Assembly (NCBI GenBank): GCA_002794705.1
Contig: PGTK01000002.1
Span: forward strand, 124,001 to 188,000
From: Candidatus Thermofonsia Clade 1 bacterium
GTDB lineage: Bacteria > Chloroflexota > Anaerolineae > Aggregatilineales > UBA2796
Direction of reading: 5' to 3'
DNA: 64,000 bases
The notes under the pieces were generated by a model that saw only the letters and a program-made list of their open reading frames with translations, ran no database searches and was not told the DNA's origin. Shown one piece after another: positions 44,399-53,275 of the stretch (the stretch's first letter is position 1; each line of letters begins with the position of its first letter). The translations under genes and the position numbers were made by a program.

Positions 44399-44770
44399 TC
44401 AGACCAGCTTCTCAAGGTCGCTGGCGGCGCGCTTCATATCCAAAAAGACCAAGCCCGTCTTAGCGCTCTCACGCGCCATAGAGGTCAGCACGGCGTCCGT
44501 ACCGACTGAGATCAGGACGACATGCCCCGCTGTGCCGCGGATGTAAACCTGCTCCAGAGCGCCGCGCCCTAACTCGCCTGAAATACGCTCGCCTAGCGAG
44601 AGCATGGCGGCTGACATCGCCGAGACGCGATCTTCCTCAACGTTGCCGGGCAGCACAGAGGCAATGCTCAAGCCATCCACACTCACCACAGCTGAGGCTT
44701 CAATGTCACTGTTGTTATACTGAAGTTCGCGCAGCCGCTCCACCATTAATTCAGTCCGTGATTTCGCCAT
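44399..44770 (-). CDS. Roadblock/LC7-domain protein
   Basis: A 123-residue single-domain protein. IEASAVVSVDGLSIASVLPG, a central SAMSAAMLSLGERI helix, GALEQVYIRGTAGHVVLISVGTDAVLTSMARESAKTGLVFLDMKRAASDL match roadblock/LC7 (MglB-like) domains. Such proteins act as GTPase partners or scaffolds in bacterial signalling and polarity. No MglA-like GTPase is next to it. ATG 44770 has GAGAGG upstream. It has its own promoter and terminator, so it is monocistronic. A second roadblock-like domain is fused to a receiver at 30654-31826. Confidence 0.88.
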   Translation of the reverse strand: MAKSRTELMVERLRELQYNNSDIEASAVVSVDGLSIASVLPGNVEEDRVSAMSAAMLSLGERISGELGRGALEQVYIRGTAGHVVLISVGTDAVLTSMARESAKTGLVFLDMKRAASDLEKLV

Positions 44771-44841
44771 AAGTGCCTCTCTCATGCCTGAGTTTATCTG
44801 ATTTGCTCGGCGCGTGTGCCGAACGACTCGTGCCTGTTTGG

Positions 44842-44870
44842 ATGATAGCACAAGGCATAGGGCGAGTCAA
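44842..44870 (-). promoter_or_regulatory. Promoter of the roadblock gene
   Basis: Minus strand TTGACT (44870-44865), a 17-base spacer and TATCAT (44847-44842), about 70 bases before ATG 44770. Five of six matches in each box. Confidence 0.8.
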
Positions 44871-44949
44871 CCAAGCCCGCCTGTGTGCAAAAAAGCTGTG
44901 CGTAGCGCCCAACATGCAGCCTCTGCATGACTGTTCTCTTGACAGGCTC

Positions 44950-44978
44950 TTGACTCACACAAACGTTCGGTTTATGAT
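44950..44978 (+). promoter_or_regulatory. lexA promoter
   Basis: TTGACT (44950-44955), a 17-base spacer and TATGAT (44973-44978), 64 bases before the GTG start at 45042. Confidence 0.8.
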
Positions 44979-44997
44979 TGATTATAAAAATCGAACG
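44964..44997. promoter_or_regulatory. Candidate LexA operator half-sites
   Basis: CGTTCG (44964-44969) lies inside the promoter spacer and its exact complement CGAACG (44992-44997) lies downstream of the -10 box, 22 bases apart. GTTC/GAAC half-sites are the usual LexA targets; the wide spacing suggests two separate sites rather than one. Position is right for autorepression. Confidence 0.4.
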
Positions 44998-45041
44998 GAT
45001 GCTCAATACGCGCTTAAGCGAGCGTTAGCAAGGAGATACCC

Positions 45042-45722
45042 GTGAAAAGCTATGAGTCGCTCTCTGAAAAGCAGAAGGCAATTCTGCGCGTGATCAAGGA
45101 ATGGCTGACCGTGCGCGGTTTTCCGCCCACCATCCGCGATATTGGCAATGCGGTCGGCATCAGCTCCACGTCTGTGGTCAATTACAACTTGAATAAGCTG
45201 GTTGAGGCGGGCTTCGTCGTGCGCTCTAGGACGGTCTCGCGTGGCATTCGCTTGAACGCCGATCTGATGGGCGAAATTCCTGTGCGCATCAGCTATGATG
45301 GCGAGGTAGTGCGCGTTCCCATGCTCGGTCAGATTGTGGCGGGCAAGCCGCTGCCCGTGCTGGGCGATGATTTCGATCACTACGATGAAGACGCCCTGTT
45401 GAGCATCCCAAGCAGCCTGATCAGCGGCACTGATCCCTCACAGGTCTATGCCCTGAAGGTCAGCGGCTACTCGATGATTGACGCCATGATCAACGATGGC
45501 GATACTGTGATTCTCAGACGGCAGGTCACAGCGCGCAACGGCGAGATGGTGGCAGTCTGGCTGACCGAGAGCGGCGAGACCACGCTCAAGCGCTTCTATG
45601 ACGAAGGCGACCGCGTGCGCCTACAGCCGGCTAACCCGACCATGGAGCCGATCTACGTAGATAAGGACAAAGTGCAGATTCAGGGCAAGGTGCTGGCGGT
45701 CCTGCGGCGCATTGCCAACTAA
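45042..45722 (+). CDS. lexA: LexA repressor
   Basis: A 226-residue SOS repressor. The N-terminal winged HTH (SEKQKAILRVIKEWLTVRGFPPTIRDIGNAVGISSTSVVNYNLNKL) is followed by the S24 self-cleavage domain. The cleavage bond is Ala100-Gly101 (GQIVAGKP), and the Ser/Lys dyad is Ser144 (GYSMIDAMI) and Lys183 (TTLKRFY). Under DNA damage RecA filaments trigger cleavage and release SOS genes. The GTG start at 45042 follows AAGGAG. Its stop overlaps the converging HAD gene by 4 bases. Confidence 0.97.
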   Translation: MKSYESLSEKQKAILRVIKEWLTVRGFPPTIRDIGNAVGISSTSVVNYNLNKLVEAGFVVRSRTVSRGIRLNADLMGEIPVRISYDGEVVRVPMLGQIVAGKPLPVLGDDFDHYDEDALLSIPSSLISGTDPSQVYALKVSGYSMIDAMINDGDTVILRRQVTARNGEMVAVWLTESGETTLKRFYDEGDRVRLQPANPTMEPIYVDKDKVQIQGKVLAVLRRIAN

Positions 45723-46390
45723 AAGCGTGCGCGCAATGCCTCGAAGGGCAGCTCTGCCAGCGAGTTCAGGGTAAGCGCTACGCCCTCAGGCTGCCCTAGA
45801 TGTACAGTCAGCCAGTTCGGCACGGCGATGCAGCGAATGCCCGCCGCGATAACCGCTTGCATCCCCGTAGGCGAATCTTCAATGGCAACGCAGCGCTCAG
45901 GCGGCACGCCCAGACACTCCGCCGCACGCAGATACATATCAGGCGCGGGCTTGGCGTTTGGCACATCATCACGAGTCACAACGCACGTGAAATAGTCCCA
46001 GACGCGATACCAACGCGCCCAATGCTCAACCCACGCCCGATCCGAATTTGAGGCAAGCCCTAAGCCGACTCCCGCCGCTTTTGCCGCCTCCAGCATCTCA
46101 CGGACGCCCGCCAGCAGGTCTAAGTTCTGGCACAGCTGAAGATAATGCGCCTCTTGAGCGCGCAACTCTTCAGGGCTGAGCGGATAACCCTTGACCTGCG
46201 CAAAGTACTGATCGGGCATAAAGACGCCCTGCGCGCCGTTATGGACAACTTTTCCCACGCGCTGGCGCCACAGCTCGACTGTGAGCGGCACGCCATGCCG
46301 ATCAAAAACCGCCTTCCACGCTTGAAAATCAGCCGACTCCGTATCAATGATCGTGCCGTCAAAGTCGAAGATGATGGCGTCTACTGCCAC
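45719..46390 (-). CDS. HAD-family phosphatase / phosphomutase-like
   Basis: A 223-residue HAD protein. IIFDFDGTIIDTE is motif I (two Asp), LASNSDRAW motif II, KPAPDMYLRAAECLGVPPERCVAIEDSPTGMQAVIAAG motifs III and IV. The cap is small and helical, as in beta-phosphoglucomutase and sugar-phosphate phosphatases. The exact substrate is unknown. It starts 11 bases after the stop of the histidine kinase gene on the same strand, so it is likely cotranscribed. Confidence 0.9.
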   Translation of the reverse strand: MAVDAIIFDFDGTIIDTESADFQAWKAVFDRHGVPLTVELWRQRVGKVVHNGAQGVFMPDQYFAQVKGYPLSPEELRAQEAHYLQLCQNLDLLAGVREMLEAAKAAGVGLGLASNSDRAWVEHWARWYRVWDYFTCVVTRDDVPNAKPAPDMYLRAAECLGVPPERCVAIEDSPTGMQAVIAAGIRCIAVPNWLTVHLGQPEGVALTLNSLAELPFEALRARF

Positions 46391-46401
46391 GAAGAGTCCT
46401 T

Positions 46402-48741
46402 TCAGGATTTGATAGGTACGCTCGGCGGCGCGGAGCGTACGTTGCTGGCAAAAGCTGAGGTCACCTCAAAACGCGAGGTGCTTTTATCGCGCTCGGTGAG
46501 CTGGGTCGGCAGCACAATATGGACAGTAGTGCCGGGCAGACGCTCCATATCCATGCCCGTACTCTCTACCCAGATGCGCCCGCCGTGTCCGTTGATGACG
46601 CCGCGTGCAATGGTCAAGCCTAAGCCCGGTCCGGCGCCCATAAATTTGGTGGCGCCTGTGGAGTGCAAGCCGGGATCGCCCACGCGGAAGAATTTTTCGA
46701 AGATCAGCTCATGGTTGCGCGGATCAATGCCGATGCCAGTATCCTTGATCTCAACATGAATGACTTCGTCGCCGTCGCCATTGCGCTCCAGCCGCCCTGT
46801 GATATCAATGCGCCCGCCGTCGGGCGTGTACTTGATCGCGTTCAGCACCACATTCTTGAACGCCTGCACAAGGCGCTGCTGATCCGCCTCAATTTCAGGC
46901 AATCCCTTCAGCCCGCGCACGGTCAGTTGCAGCTTGCGCTGCCGAATGCTCTCTTGCAGCGGCTCAATCGAGAGCCTGATCACAGCGTCAAGTGTAGTCG
47001 GCATGAAGCGCAAGTCCATTGCATCTAGACCGAGACGGCTGACATCGAGCATATCGGCTATCAGCGCCTCAAGGCGCTCGGTCGCCTTGCGGATGTTCGC
47101 CGTCATCATCCCGACTCTCTCAGGTTCAATCATCGGCATTTGACTGAGCGTATCGAGGATATCTGTGTAGCCCAGAATCTGGGTAAGCGGCGTGCGCAAC
47201 TCGTGGCTGGCAATGGTCACAAAGTCGGTTTTGACCGAGTCAAGTAGCTCCAGACGCTCTTTGGTCACGAGGATATCACGATTGAGCGCCTCGGTCTCAT
47301 CGCGTGCCTTGCGCAGGTCATTGACCAAGCGTGCGTTGCGCAGCGCGACGCCCGTCTGAGTGGCAAGCGTAGTGAATAGCTCCAAATCTTGGGCAGAGAA
47401 GGGATCGTCGCTTGTTTTGGCGCCCGTTGCTAGCACGCCGATGATCTGCCCTTGCATGATGATCGGCGCGTAGGCGCTCATGCGCAACTGCTTGAAAAAT
47501 GACTTCAATTCAGGCGCGACGTCGGCATAGTCACGCGAGTATTCGATGTCGTACTGCAGAAGGGGCAGGCGCTTCTCAAACAGCGTGATGTAGATCGGGC
47601 TGCTGCGCGGCAACCAGCCGCGTACCTCAGGCATGTCGCTCTGACTGCTGCGCATTGGCTCAAGGCGGACGGTCTCATCATTCTCGCTGGTTGCCAGCAG
47701 AATGCCTGCATTGCGCACGCGCAAGGCAAAGCGCAGCGCGCTAATCGCCATATCGGAAAGCTCTGGCAACTCCACCACGCCAGCAATGGCTTGGCTATAT
47801 TCGCGCACAAAGGCAGTGTTATCTTCAGCGGGCGCGCCAAAAACGCGGTCAACCAGTGCAACACTGAGCAAACGGAGCGGCACATAGAGCGCTGTGGCAA
47901 CAGCCGCCGCACCCGCGATCAAAATCAACCGATTGGGATCCTCAGATGGGATGTTCTGGGCGACCAGCATTGCGCCGACGATCACAAGGAAGGTGATGGC
48001 TAGGGTCAGCGCGCTGGCGAAGGTCAGGCGAAAGATGCGCCGCACATCTAAGACGCGCAGACTCAACACAGCATAGGTAACGCCGAAGAGTCCGCTAATC
48101 TGCATGATCCAGCCGATCTCGCGCAAGCCAGGACTCCCGCTCACGCCGATCAAAGCGCCCATCAGCACCAGCGGCGCCATCAGCAGCCAGAACATCGAGC
48201 GGTTAGCGACCTCAGCGAGGTGCGCTGTGGCAAAACTATATACAGATGCCACCAGCACAATAGTGCTTAAGATCAGCCAGTAGCCAAGCGCCGCCAAACT
48301 CAACGTAGCATCGGGTGTGCTAAATGCAGCCGTGATCCAGCCGCCTTGCCCAAGCGCAACTTTCTCTGCAGCACTGACCGCGCTCACTGACATGCCGATC
48401 CATGCCAGAGCGCTCAAGCCGAACAAGCCGTAGACAAAGCGTCCGCCTAAGTAGCGCACGGTCAGCGCGCCATAGCCTGCTAACATGACGCTCATCAGCA
48501 AGACTGCCACAGCAGGCTGTGTCAGCCCGCCGATGAAGAATCCTGCATATGGACCCAAGTGTGCCTCTGGCACTAGAAAATGAATTGCTTGAGCGATGAA
48601 GGCAAGCCCCAGCGTGCCGCGCAGCCAGCGGCGCGCACGGCTCACCTTGCTGCTGTGGCGCAGGCTATAAACGAACAGGGCAACGTAGCCCGCACAAATC
48701 AGCGCGGCAAGGATATAGGTAGATGGAATCTCCACAAGCAT
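46402..48741 (-). CDS. Membrane sensor histidine kinase with 7-8 TM input and GAF domain
   Basis: A 779-residue kinase. The N-terminal ~270 residues hold seven to eight membrane helices, resembling the N-terminal sensor of 7TM histidine kinases. A GAF domain follows (about 310-465), then HisKA with the phospho-His in TIASHELRTPLTQILGYTD, and HATPase_c (NVVLNAIKYTPDGG, DTGIGIDP, GPGLGLTIARGVINGHGG). Orphan: no response regulator is adjacent; the HAD phosphatase follows 11 bases downstream. The many membrane helices suggest sensing of something in or near the membrane. Confidence 0.92.
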   Translation of the reverse strand: MLVEIPSTYILAALICAGYVALFVYSLRHSSKVSRARRWLRGTLGLAFIAQAIHFLVPEAHLGPYAGFFIGGLTQPAVAVLLMSVMLAGYGALTVRYLGGRFVYGLFGLSALAWIGMSVSAVSAAEKVALGQGGWITAAFSTPDATLSLAALGYWLILSTIVLVASVYSFATAHLAEVANRSMFWLLMAPLVLMGALIGVSGSPGLREIGWIMQISGLFGVTYAVLSLRVLDVRRIFRLTFASALTLAITFLVIVGAMLVAQNIPSEDPNRLILIAGAAAVATALYVPLRLLSVALVDRVFGAPAEDNTAFVREYSQAIAGVVELPELSDMAISALRFALRVRNAGILLATSENDETVRLEPMRSSQSDMPEVRGWLPRSSPIYITLFEKRLPLLQYDIEYSRDYADVAPELKSFFKQLRMSAYAPIIMQGQIIGVLATGAKTSDDPFSAQDLELFTTLATQTGVALRNARLVNDLRKARDETEALNRDILVTKERLELLDSVKTDFVTIASHELRTPLTQILGYTDILDTLSQMPMIEPERVGMMTANIRKATERLEALIADMLDVSRLGLDAMDLRFMPTTLDAVIRLSIEPLQESIRQRKLQLTVRGLKGLPEIEADQQRLVQAFKNVVLNAIKYTPDGGRIDITGRLERNGDGDEVIHVEIKDTGIGIDPRNHELIFEKFFRVGDPGLHSTGATKFMGAGPGLGLTIARGVINGHGGRIWVESTGMDMERLPGTTVHIVLPTQLTERDKSTSRFEVTSAFASNVRSAPPSVPIKS

Positions 48742-49170
48742 TCAGCGGTACGGCTCGCCCACACTGAAGCCCTTACCGCTTACCTCCCTTCTCACAAAAT
48801 TTTCGTGTGGTGTGAAGAGACCTGCTGCGCATAGCGTTCAGCTACGTCGGTTGCTTAGAGCGCGCCCTGCTCAAAGTATATCTCACACGGGCAGCTATTG
48901 AATAATCTATCATATTTTGTGGAATTGCTACAGGGCGTGAACTAATGATCTGAGCCAGTTCGCACAGGCGGTTGTTCAAGTGTGCGAGCTTGGCTCTGAT
49001 CAACTAGGGCGCACGCAGCACGCTATGCTGGCACTGCTTTGAGCATCCTACGCTCACGCGATTGACTCCCGCCGAAGTGTGCACGCTGTAGCGATTCTAG
49101 CACAATGTGTAGTACACTCACTCAATAGCTGCCACAGTAAGCAGGGCGACAAGGAGAGTCAAAGCAAAGC
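48742..49170. other. Divergent intergenic region with a long hairpin
   Basis: About 430 bases between the histidine kinase (minus) and the Ser/Thr kinase (plus) without a plausible ORF. It holds A+T-rich promoter-like sequence, a GTGTA-G-TACAC palindrome at 49106-49116, and an imperfect inverted repeat at 48947-49001 described separately. AAGGAG near 49151 serves the Ser/Thr kinase. Confidence 0.5.
48947..49001. repeat. Imperfect inverted repeat (hairpin)
   Basis: Arms: GATC-t-GAGCCA-gt-TCGCACA on the left, TGTGCGA-gct-TGGCTC-t-GATC on the right, separated by a 14-base loop (48967-48980). In total 17 paired bases with two small interior bulges. No T tract on either strand, so not an intrinsic terminator. 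Could be a regulatory RNA structure or an operator pair. Confidence 0.6.
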
Positions 49171-51555
49171 ATGGAATACTCTCGATTTGTAGGCAGGACG
49201 CTTGGACAATATCGGCTGGAGACGCCACTGGGCAAAGGCGGCATGGCGTCGGTTTACCGTGCCTATCAAGCCAGTGTGGATCGCTACGTGGCGATCAAGG
49301 TCATGACGCCTGAGATCGCTAACGATTCGAGCTTTGTTGAGCGCTTCCAGCGCGAGGCGCGCATCATCGCCAAACTGGAGCATCCGCACATTCTGCCTAT
49401 CATTGATTTCGGCGAGTCTGAGGGCATTTACTACATTGTCATGCGCTACATGGACGGCGGCTCGCTAGATGATCGAATGCGGCAACGCCGTTTGCGCCCT
49501 GAAGAGATCGCTCACTACCTCGATCAGATCGCCTCTGCGCTTGATTATGCCCATCAGCGGGGCGTGATCCACCGCGACCTGAAGCCGAATAACGTCCTGC
49601 TTGACCGCGCTAACAATTGCTACCTGACTGACTTCGGCATTGCGCGCATTGAAGGCACTGAGCGCAAATTGACCGCAACCGGCAGCGTCATGGGGACGCC
49701 CGCCTACATGTCGCCAGAGCAGGCAATGGGCAGAACAGTAGATGGGCGCTCAGATATCTACTCACTCGGCGTGATGCTCTACGAAATGGTGACGGGCAAG
49801 CTACCTTTTACAGCCGATAGCACAGCCGCCCTGATCTTCCAGCACGTCTACGAGGCGCCGCCTTCAGCCCGCCAGCTCGATCCCAATTTGCCTGAAGCTG
49901 TGGATGCGCTCTTCAATCGCGCTTTAGCCAAAGTGCCTGAGATGCGCCATAACACAGCTGAGGCACTGGCACGCGACTTTGCCGAAGTCTTTGGCATTCG
50001 CAGCACGCCTTCAAAGGCGATTCCCGCTGCGCAAGCCGCTCTGGATGATGCAACTGTGATCGGCGAGGCTGCTGTGCCGCCGCCGACTGTTCCCCTTAAA
50101 CCTAATGTGGCTCAAGCGCAGGGACGCGGCGGCACAGTGGCTGTTGAGTCGCCTTTGGCAAGCGGCGCTGCTACAGCCCTTCAGAAGCCTAAGCGCGGCG
50201 CGCCTATCGCCTTAATCGGCGTTGTGACAGTTGTACTTTTGGCGTTGCTGGGCGGCGGTTTGTTCTTGCTCAACGCTCAGAATGAAAGTGCCGCTCAAAC
50301 GGCAACTGCTCAAACGGCGCTTGCCGTTCAGAATGTGACCAATACCGCTCTCGCCCTTGCCGCCACTGAAGCTCAAGCCACGCTGATTGCGCTCTCTGCC
50401 ACGCCTACGCCCACGCCCCCTGAGACCCCTAGCCCTACGCTGACCTTCACGCCTACAGCTACAGCCACCATCACGCCGGATGCTACCCAGACGCTCATCG
50501 CAGCGCGCCTTGCTACGGCTGACGCTCTTGAGACGGCGCAAGCCCTCCAGACTCAGCGCGCTCTTGAGTCGGCTCAGACGGCAACTGCCCTCAGCGCCAC
50601 ACAGACTGTTCAGGCGGCTCTTGACGCAACGGCTACTTTTGTGCAGGAAGGTCTGCAGACGGCGCGTGCGGTCGCGCTTGCCTTGACCACCACTGCAGAG
50701 GCGCTCAACATGGCGACAGCCAACGCTGCGCTCACTCAGACCGCCTTTGCCTTGTTGCCAACTGATACGCCTACACGCACGCCTACTCCCACGCGCACTG
50801 CCACACCCACGCGCACGCCGACGCGCACGCCCGCCTTTGATCCGCTTGCTACATTGACCGCTGCTGCTCTCATCCTAGAGACTCTCACAGCGCTCTCAAC
50901 GCCGACGGCTGTTGCAGAATCACCGATAGCTGGTATTCGTGAGCTGCTCGGCGCGGATGTGAAGGCAGGGCTTGAACTTCTGCGCACGCAGGGAGTCATC
51001 CCAACAGATGCTATGCCGATCGCAGTGCCTGTGATCAATGAGCCGCCTTTGTTGCGCGGCAACATTGATGAGGAAAACGTCTTTTATTTGCAGCCGTTCA
51101 GCCGTGCGCGCTTCTATGACTTTTTCCTCTCAGTGAATGTCAGCCTCACCTCGCCAGAAGAGGCTGTGGATAAAACCTCTTGTGGCATTTATTTTGCCGC
51201 GACGAATGAGCAGTACGGTCGGCAAGACTTGCTAGATGCTGACTTGGGCGTCTTCCGCTATTTGCGCACGCAACGCTACTATGTGGAGTTGCGCACTGAT
51301 GAGACGTGGGCAGATATCCCGCTGGCAAGCGCTGTAAATGCCGCCATTCGCCCTATAGATGGCGCTACGAACCGTCTGACTTTGGTGATGGTTGATGGCG
51401 TGCTGACTGTCTACGTCAATGGCGTACTGGTGGCTCAGGCAGACGATCCACGTTTTGCGCAGGGCGGCAGCATCGGCTACTTCATGACTCGTGGCACTAA
51501 AGGCTTTGGACATGGTTGCAATTTCAGCAATCTGCAGCTGTGGCGCTTAAATTGA
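49171..51555 (+). CDS. Large Ser/Thr protein kinase with extracellular sensor domain
   Basis: A 794-residue membrane kinase. The kinase domain (residues 13-275) has GKGGMASVYRA, Lys43, HRDLKPN with Asp136, DFG at 154-156 and AYMSPEQAMG. After a linker comes one membrane helix (344-366, LIGVVTVVLLALLGGGLFLL). Outside the membrane is an Ala/Thr/Gln-rich helical stretch, interrupted and followed by Thr/Pro repeats (e.g. TPTRTPTPTRTATPTRTPTR), and finally a folded C-terminal domain (from about 610: FYLQPFSRARFYDFFLSVNV... to FSNLQLWRL) that resembles LamG/DUF1080-type beta-sandwich domains. The design looks like a cell-surface sensor on a long stalk. No partner gene is adjacent. Confidence 0.92.
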   Translation: MEYSRFVGRTLGQYRLETPLGKGGMASVYRAYQASVDRYVAIKVMTPEIANDSSFVERFQREARIIAKLEHPHILPIIDFGESEGIYYIVMRYMDGGSLDDRMRQRRLRPEEIAHYLDQIASALDYAHQRGVIHRDLKPNNVLLDRANNCYLTDFGIARIEGTERKLTATGSVMGTPAYMSPEQAMGRTVDGRSDIYSLGVMLYEMVTGKLPFTADSTAALIFQHVYEAPPSARQLDPNLPEAVDALFNRALAKVPEMRHNTAEALARDFAEVFGIRSTPSKAIPAAQAALDDATVIGEAAVPPPTVPLKPNVAQAQGRGGTVAVESPLASGAATALQKPKRGAPIALIGVVTVVLLALLGGGLFLLNAQNESAAQTATAQTALAVQNVTNTALALAATEAQATLIALSATPTPTPPETPSPTLTFTPTATATITPDATQTLIAARLATADALETAQALQTQRALESAQTATALSATQTVQAALDATATFVQEGLQTARAVALALTTTAEALNMATANAALTQTAFALLPTDTPTRTPTPTRTATPTRTPTRTPAFDPLATLTAAALILETLTALSTPTAVAESPIAGIRELLGADVKAGLELLRTQGVIPTDAMPIAVPVINEPPLLRGNIDEENVFYLQPFSRARFYDFFLSVNVSLTSPEEAVDKTSCGIYFAATNEQYGRQDLLDADLGVFRYLRTQRYYVELRTDETWADIPLASAVNAAIRPIDGATNRLTLVMVDGVLTVYVNGVLVAQADDPRFAQGGSIGYFMTRGTKGFGHGCNFSNLQLWRLN

Positions 51556-51682
51556 CCAGTGGTGCGATCGCTCGTGGGAAATGCGCTTCAGCAGAGGCAG
51601 ATAAGTTTTTGAAGTAGCTTAAAGATTTCTTCACATAAGCGCGTTACAATCTAGCATCATTCAGGCGCGCTAGGAGTCTACT

Positions 51683-52252
51683 TTGGTAGCAGATGAAGCC
51701 GTTGCAGCGCTGATCCTCAGGCATGTTCAGCGCTACGTCGCTCTGGATATCTTAGATGTCTACAAATTGCTGCATCAAGGCGTTTTCGGCGCAGGTCACG
51801 CTGTGAGTAATCCGCGTGCCGCCCGCGAGTGGCTTGAAAAAGAATGTGAAAAGCTGACTCCTAACGCAGCTGAGCCGCTCCTTGAGAGCGTACATCCCTA
51901 TGATGAGATTGTGCGCCTGAATTTGCGTCCGTATTTGGCGCAGGGCGGCAACTTGAAAAAGCTGCTTGATGCTTTCATCCGCTCAGCGGCGCAGCCGCGT
52001 GGTGATGCTGAGACCATGGCGCATTGGTGGAACATTTTTCATAGCATGACTCAAGCAGGCAATCCGCTAGCAAATCGCTTTTCAGAGCGCACGGTCGCGC
52101 TAATTGGGCGTACTCGCGCTGCCGAGAAATGGTCAGCTACGCAGCACTCGCCGCCCTACGACCAAACTCATAAGCCTGCCTATCGCGTCCTAGACTTGCA
52201 GACAGCCCTTGAGCTGGTTCAAGCTCAGAATATGAACGGCAAGGTCGTTTGA
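51683..52252 (+). CDS. Conserved hypothetical protein
   Basis: A 189-residue soluble protein, probably started at TTG 51683 with AGGAG six bases upstream. Motifs DVYKLLHQGVFGAGHAVSNPRAAREWLEKE, LRPYLAQGG and HWWNIFHSM, HSPPYDQTHKPAYRVLD look strongly conserved. I recall similar proteins in several bacterial phyla but no defined function. Conserved Tyr, His, Glu and Asp residues suggest an enzyme. It lies between the Ser/Thr kinase and mraY and does not seem cotranscribed with either. Confidence 0.72.
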   Translation: MVADEAVAALILRHVQRYVALDILDVYKLLHQGVFGAGHAVSNPRAAREWLEKECEKLTPNAAEPLLESVHPYDEIVRLNLRPYLAQGGNLKKLLDAFIRSAAQPRGDAETMAHWWNIFHSMTQAGNPLANRFSERTVALIGRTRAAEKWSATQHSPPYDQTHKPAYRVLDLQTALELVQAQNMNGKVV

Positions 52253-52258
52253 AGCGCT

Positions 52259-53275
52259 CTAGCGGATGAGCGCTAAGGCGACGCCAATCATCGCGCTGAG
52301 AATGCCGATCATCCAGAAGCGCTGCACCACTTGTGCCTCGCTCCAGCCGCCCATTTGAAAGTGGTAGTGCAGTGGCGAGCGTCTGAACAGCCGCGCCCCA
52401 CCTGACCAGCGAAAGTACAGCACTTGTGCCACCACACTGAGCAGCTCCGCTACAGGCACTGCTGCGATGATCGGCAAGAGCAGCCATTGCCCTGTCATGA
52501 TCGCCACAGTGCCGAGCGCCGCGCCGAGCGCCAGCGAGCCGGTATCGCCCATGAATAGCTGAGCAGGTAGGGCATTGTACCACAGGAAGGCGAAGCACGC
52601 GCCTACGATCAAAAAGCAGAATTGCACTAGGTAGATTTGTCCCTGCACTAGTGCAATCAGTCCATAGGCTACGAAGGCGCACGCCATCAGTGTGCCTGCC
52701 AGACCGTCCATGCCGTCGGTCAGGTTTGTAGCATTGGAGCTACCTACGATGATGAAAATGGTGATCAGGATGAAGAGAATCGGCGGGAGCGGCAGCGCAA
52801 TGCCCATCACAGGGATGTAGACCTCATTAGCGAACTGGAAACCGCCATCTGCCAGCGAAATCACGATCGCTGCTACGCCCGCCAATCCGATTTGTGCCAG
52901 CAGCTTTGTCCGTGCTGAGAGTCCTTCGCCTTTGTTGCGCAATTTTGTCCAGTCGTCTAGAGCGCCTAGCACACCAAAGCCCACCAGCACATAGAGCGGC
53001 ACAAGAATGCTGATCCCTGTGCCCGTCTCGGAGGGACGCAGCAAGTTAGCGATGTTCAATAGCAGCGTGATCAGCACGACTGGCACAAGGATCAGCACGC
53101 CGCCCATTGTGGGCGTGCCTTCCTTGCTGCTGTGCCACTCTGGACTATCCTCGCGGATGCGCTGCCCGACCTTCAAATGACGCAACACTTCCACCAGCGG
53201 ACTGCCCCAAATGACCGTCAGCAAAAAGGTGACGCTGCCCAAAGTCAGGGCAAAGGGCAACGGATCGGCGATCAT
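52259..53275 (-). CDS. mraY: Phospho-N-acetylmuramoyl-pentapeptide-transferase
   Basis: A 338-residue polytopic membrane enzyme that makes lipid I, the first membrane step of peptidoglycan synthesis. HSSKEGTPTMGGVLIL is the MraY signature, ALDDWTKLR the acidic pair, NATNLTDGMDGLAG the Asp-rich motif, and FRRSPLHYHFQMGGWSEAQVV the C-terminal His motif. About ten membrane segments. It overlaps the oxidoreductase gene by 4 bases (ATGA), and no other mur genes are adjacent. Confidence 0.97.
   Translation of the reverse strand: MIADPLPFALTLGSVTFLLTVIWGSPLVEVLRHLKVGQRIREDSPEWHSSKEGTPTMGGVLILVPVVLITLLLNIANLLRPSETGTGISILVPLYVLVGFGVLGALDDWTKLRNKGEGLSARTKLLAQIGLAGVAAIVISLADGGFQFANEVYIPVMGIALPLPPILFILITIFIIVGSSNATNLTDGMDGLAGTLMACAFVAYGLIALVQGQIYLVQFCFLIVGACFAFLWYNALPAQLFMGDTGSLALGAALGTVAIMTGQWLLLPIIAAVPVAELLSVVAQVLYFRWSGGARLFRRSPLHYHFQMGGWSEAQVVQRFWMIGILSAMIGVALALIR

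Noticed and set aside
50740..50850. Short tandem repeats that might be a CRISPR or satellite
   Set aside because: They encode the Thr/Pro-rich linker of the Ser/Thr kinase in frame and lack spacer structure.
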